This document shows positions 62,870 through 64,000 of a stretch of DNA of 64,000 bases, in pieces (position 1 is the stretch's first letter; every line of letters starts with the position of its first letter). Both the position numbers and the translations under genes were made by a program. Source of the DNA: an uncultured Rhodopila sp. (GTDB lineage: Bacteria > Pseudomonadota > Alphaproteobacteria > Acetobacterales > Acetobacteraceae); the NCBI GenBank assembly GCA_903851415.1, contig CAINOE010000110.1:1-64000 (forward strand). The letters are read 5' to 3'. Under the pieces are notes generated by a model. It had not been told where the DNA came from. It ran no database searches and saw only the letters and a program-made list of their open reading frames with translations.

Positions 62870-63427
62870 ATGCGGTACATGCTCGTGCTGCTTGTCATAT
62901 TGGTTTGCGGGCCGGCCCGCGCTGGTGACCTGGTCGAGCCGACGGTGGCATTCACCGCGACGGCGGTGCATGAGACGGGGGCTTACCGGCAGACGGAGAC
63001 CATCCACTACATCCCGGGGAAGCTGCGGATCGACCCGGGCAAGGGTTTCAGCAGTACGATCCTGGATCTGTCGACGCAGACGCAGTGCCTGCTGATGGCG
63101 AATCACACCTATCTCGTGCTGCCGATGGACGACGAGTTGTTCCGCCGGTTCATCGCACGGACTCCGGCCATGAGCGGCGCGCGCAAGATGGGCCGGGCAC
63201 GCGTGCAGGGGCTGGAGACGACGAAATACGCATTCGGCGACGACGGAGCGCTGGAAGCGGCCGGGCATTACTGGATTACGGATACCGGGATCATGGTTCG
63301 GCGCGAGTACAATGACGGGGTTTTCGGCAGGGATGTGCATCATGTGGAATACCTGACCGATATCTCGGTTGAAAAACAACCGGCCGATCTGTTCGTGGTC
63401 CCGGCGGGGTACAGGCGCTCGAAGTGA
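62870..63427 (+). CDS. small exported protein, DUF4412-like
   Basis: Protein of 185 aa. Signal peptide (MLVLLVILVCGPARA), then a beta-rich body with TETIHYIPGKLRIDPG, SSTILDLSTQTQCLLMANHT and YWITDTGIMVRREYN. The pattern (reporting a measured PGKLRID / LDL..QTCLLM / TYL..P) resembles DUF4412 and outer-membrane lipoprotein-sorting-like periplasmic proteins. Function unknown. ATG 62870 is chosen because it gives a signal peptide and AAGGG lies about 10 nt upstream; the open frame continues far upstream without start support. Confidence 0.7.
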   Translation: MRYMLVLLVILVCGPARAGDLVEPTVAFTATAVHETGAYRQTETIHYIPGKLRIDPGKGFSSTILDLSTQTQCLLMANHTYLVLPMDDELFRRFIARTPAMSGARKMGRARVQGLETTKYAFGDDGALEAAGHYWITDTGIMVRREYNDGVFGRDVHHVEYLTDISVEKQPADLFVVPAGYRRSK

Positions 63428-63456
63428 GGGTCAGGGGGCACTCGTTCCATCCCCCT

Positions 63457-63535
63457 CGTCATGGCCCGGCTTGTCCGGGCCAAATCTCGCGGCAGGGTGC
63501 CGGTAAAGCTGGCCCGGACAAGCCGGGCCATGACG
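63457..63535. repeat. REP-like element, second copy of the TCGCGGCAG subfamily
   Basis: Outer arms CGTCATGGCCCGGCTTGTCC and GGACAAGCCGGGCCATGACG are exact inverses; the loop has CTCGCGGCAG as at 33346. It lies between convergent genes. Confidence 0.88.
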
Positions 63536-63566
63536 GAGGGGGAAGCGGTGGACTGGCCGCTGCCTA

Positions 63567-64000
63567 CTACATCGTCGCGCCGATAACCCATGGCGCGAAC
63601 TCCGCGGCGCCGAAATCGAACTGCTCGCTCTTGGTCCGCTCCCCCGAGGCAACCCGCAGGATGTGGTCGAAAATCCGCTGCCCGGCCTGCTGCACGGTTT
63701 CGTCGCCGTCCAGGATGGTGCCGCAGTTGATGTCCATATCATCCTCGATGTGTTTGAACATCGGCGTGTTGGTCGCCAGCTTGATCGACGGCGCCGGCTT
63801 GCAGCCGAACACGCTCCCGCGGCCGGTGGTGAAGCATACCAGGTTGGCGCCGCCCGCCACCTGTCCCGTCGCCGCCACCGGGTCGTAGCCCGGCGTGTCC
63901 ATGAACACGAAACCGCGCGCCTTCACCTCCTCGGCGTAGCGGACGACATCGACAAGGTTGGTGCTGCCCGCCTTCGCCATCGCGCCCAGCGACTTCTCCA
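63567..64000 (-). CDS. altronate/galactarate dehydratase-like protein (UxaA family), C-terminal part
   Basis: The visible 144 codons run off the right edge. EKSLGAMAKAGSTNLVDVVR, GFVFMDTPGYDPVAATGQVA, NLVCFTTGRGSVFGCKPAPS and INCGTILDGDETV are the standard C-terminal segments of UxaA/GarD dehydratases, with conserved cysteines in VCFTTGRGS, GCKP and NCG expected for an iron centre. Family members dehydrate sugar acids such as altronate or galactarate. Confidence 0.88.
   Translation of the reverse strand, partial: EKSLGAMAKAGSTNLVDVVRYAEEVKARGFVFMDTPGYDPVAATGQVAGGANLVCFTTGRGSVFGCKPAPSIKLATNTPMFKHIEDDMDINCGTILDGDETVQQAGQRIFDHILRVASGERTKSEQFDFGAAEFAPWVIGATM

Overview
The window is a GC-rich chromosome segment. 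Its gene families, codon style and intergenic repeats (palindromes with arms like ATGGCCGGGC / GCCCGGCCAT) point to an alphaproteobacterium, most likely Rhodospirillales/Acetobacteraceae. The taxon is inferred from gene content only. I found no rRNA, tRNA or CRISPR array.

Layout. (1) 1-7.8 kb: 3' end of clpA with a strong terminator, small envelope proteins (Rap1a-like, glycine-zipper lipoprotein, DUF2950, DUF3300, an 8-Cys secreted protein), then a patch of defence and toxin-antitoxin material: a decayed STAND-like NTPase, an antitoxin whose PIN toxin is cut to 32 codons, and an intact MntA-HepT pair. (2) 7.9-12.8 kb: asd, an RgpF-like glycan gene, a class II aldolase, an exact 182-bp tandem triplication of a 31-aa membrane peptide gene, a decayed aldo/keto reductase and a Rid-family gene. 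(3) 12.8-19.3 kb: aerobic benzoyl-CoA (box) operon on the minus strand, in order bclA - hydrolase - boxC - boxB - sulfurtransferase, with a TGCA-N6-TGCA operator over the -10 box; boxA and boxD are not here. (4) 19.4-27.4 kb: PAP2 phosphatase, an orphan PEP-CTERM protein and a complete CzcCBA/Cus-type RND efflux operon. (5) 27.8-57.9 kb: a large exopolysaccharide locus with glycosyltransferases, two Wzx-like flippases, a six-SLBB outer-membrane export protein, two BY-kinase-type ATPases (one lacking its Walker A lysine), a Wzy-like polymerase, a beta-helix protein, a GMC oxidoreductase, a secreted clan GH-A glycosidase with four tandem repeats, and an HPt protein plus sigma-54 response regulator. 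(6) 58-64 kb: OsmC, an EnvC-like protein, a methyltransferase, an enoyl-CoA hydratase, a small exported protein and the end of an altronate-dehydratase-like gene.

How the parts may work together. Several glycosyltransferase and export transcription units carry sequences matching the -24/-12 sigma-54 consensus with correct GG-N10-GC spacing. The best, at 41629-41644, fits almost perfectly. The sigma-54 activator at 38700 sits in the middle of the locus, so I infer it switches on polysaccharide synthesis. The box operon would activate benzoate to benzoyl-CoA and open the ring, under a BoxR-type repressor encoded elsewhere.

The most unusual items are the triplicated 31-aa peptide gene, the sigma-54 promoter set, a palindromic repeat inserted in frame inside the box-operon hydrolase, and the kinase-dead BY-kinase homologue.
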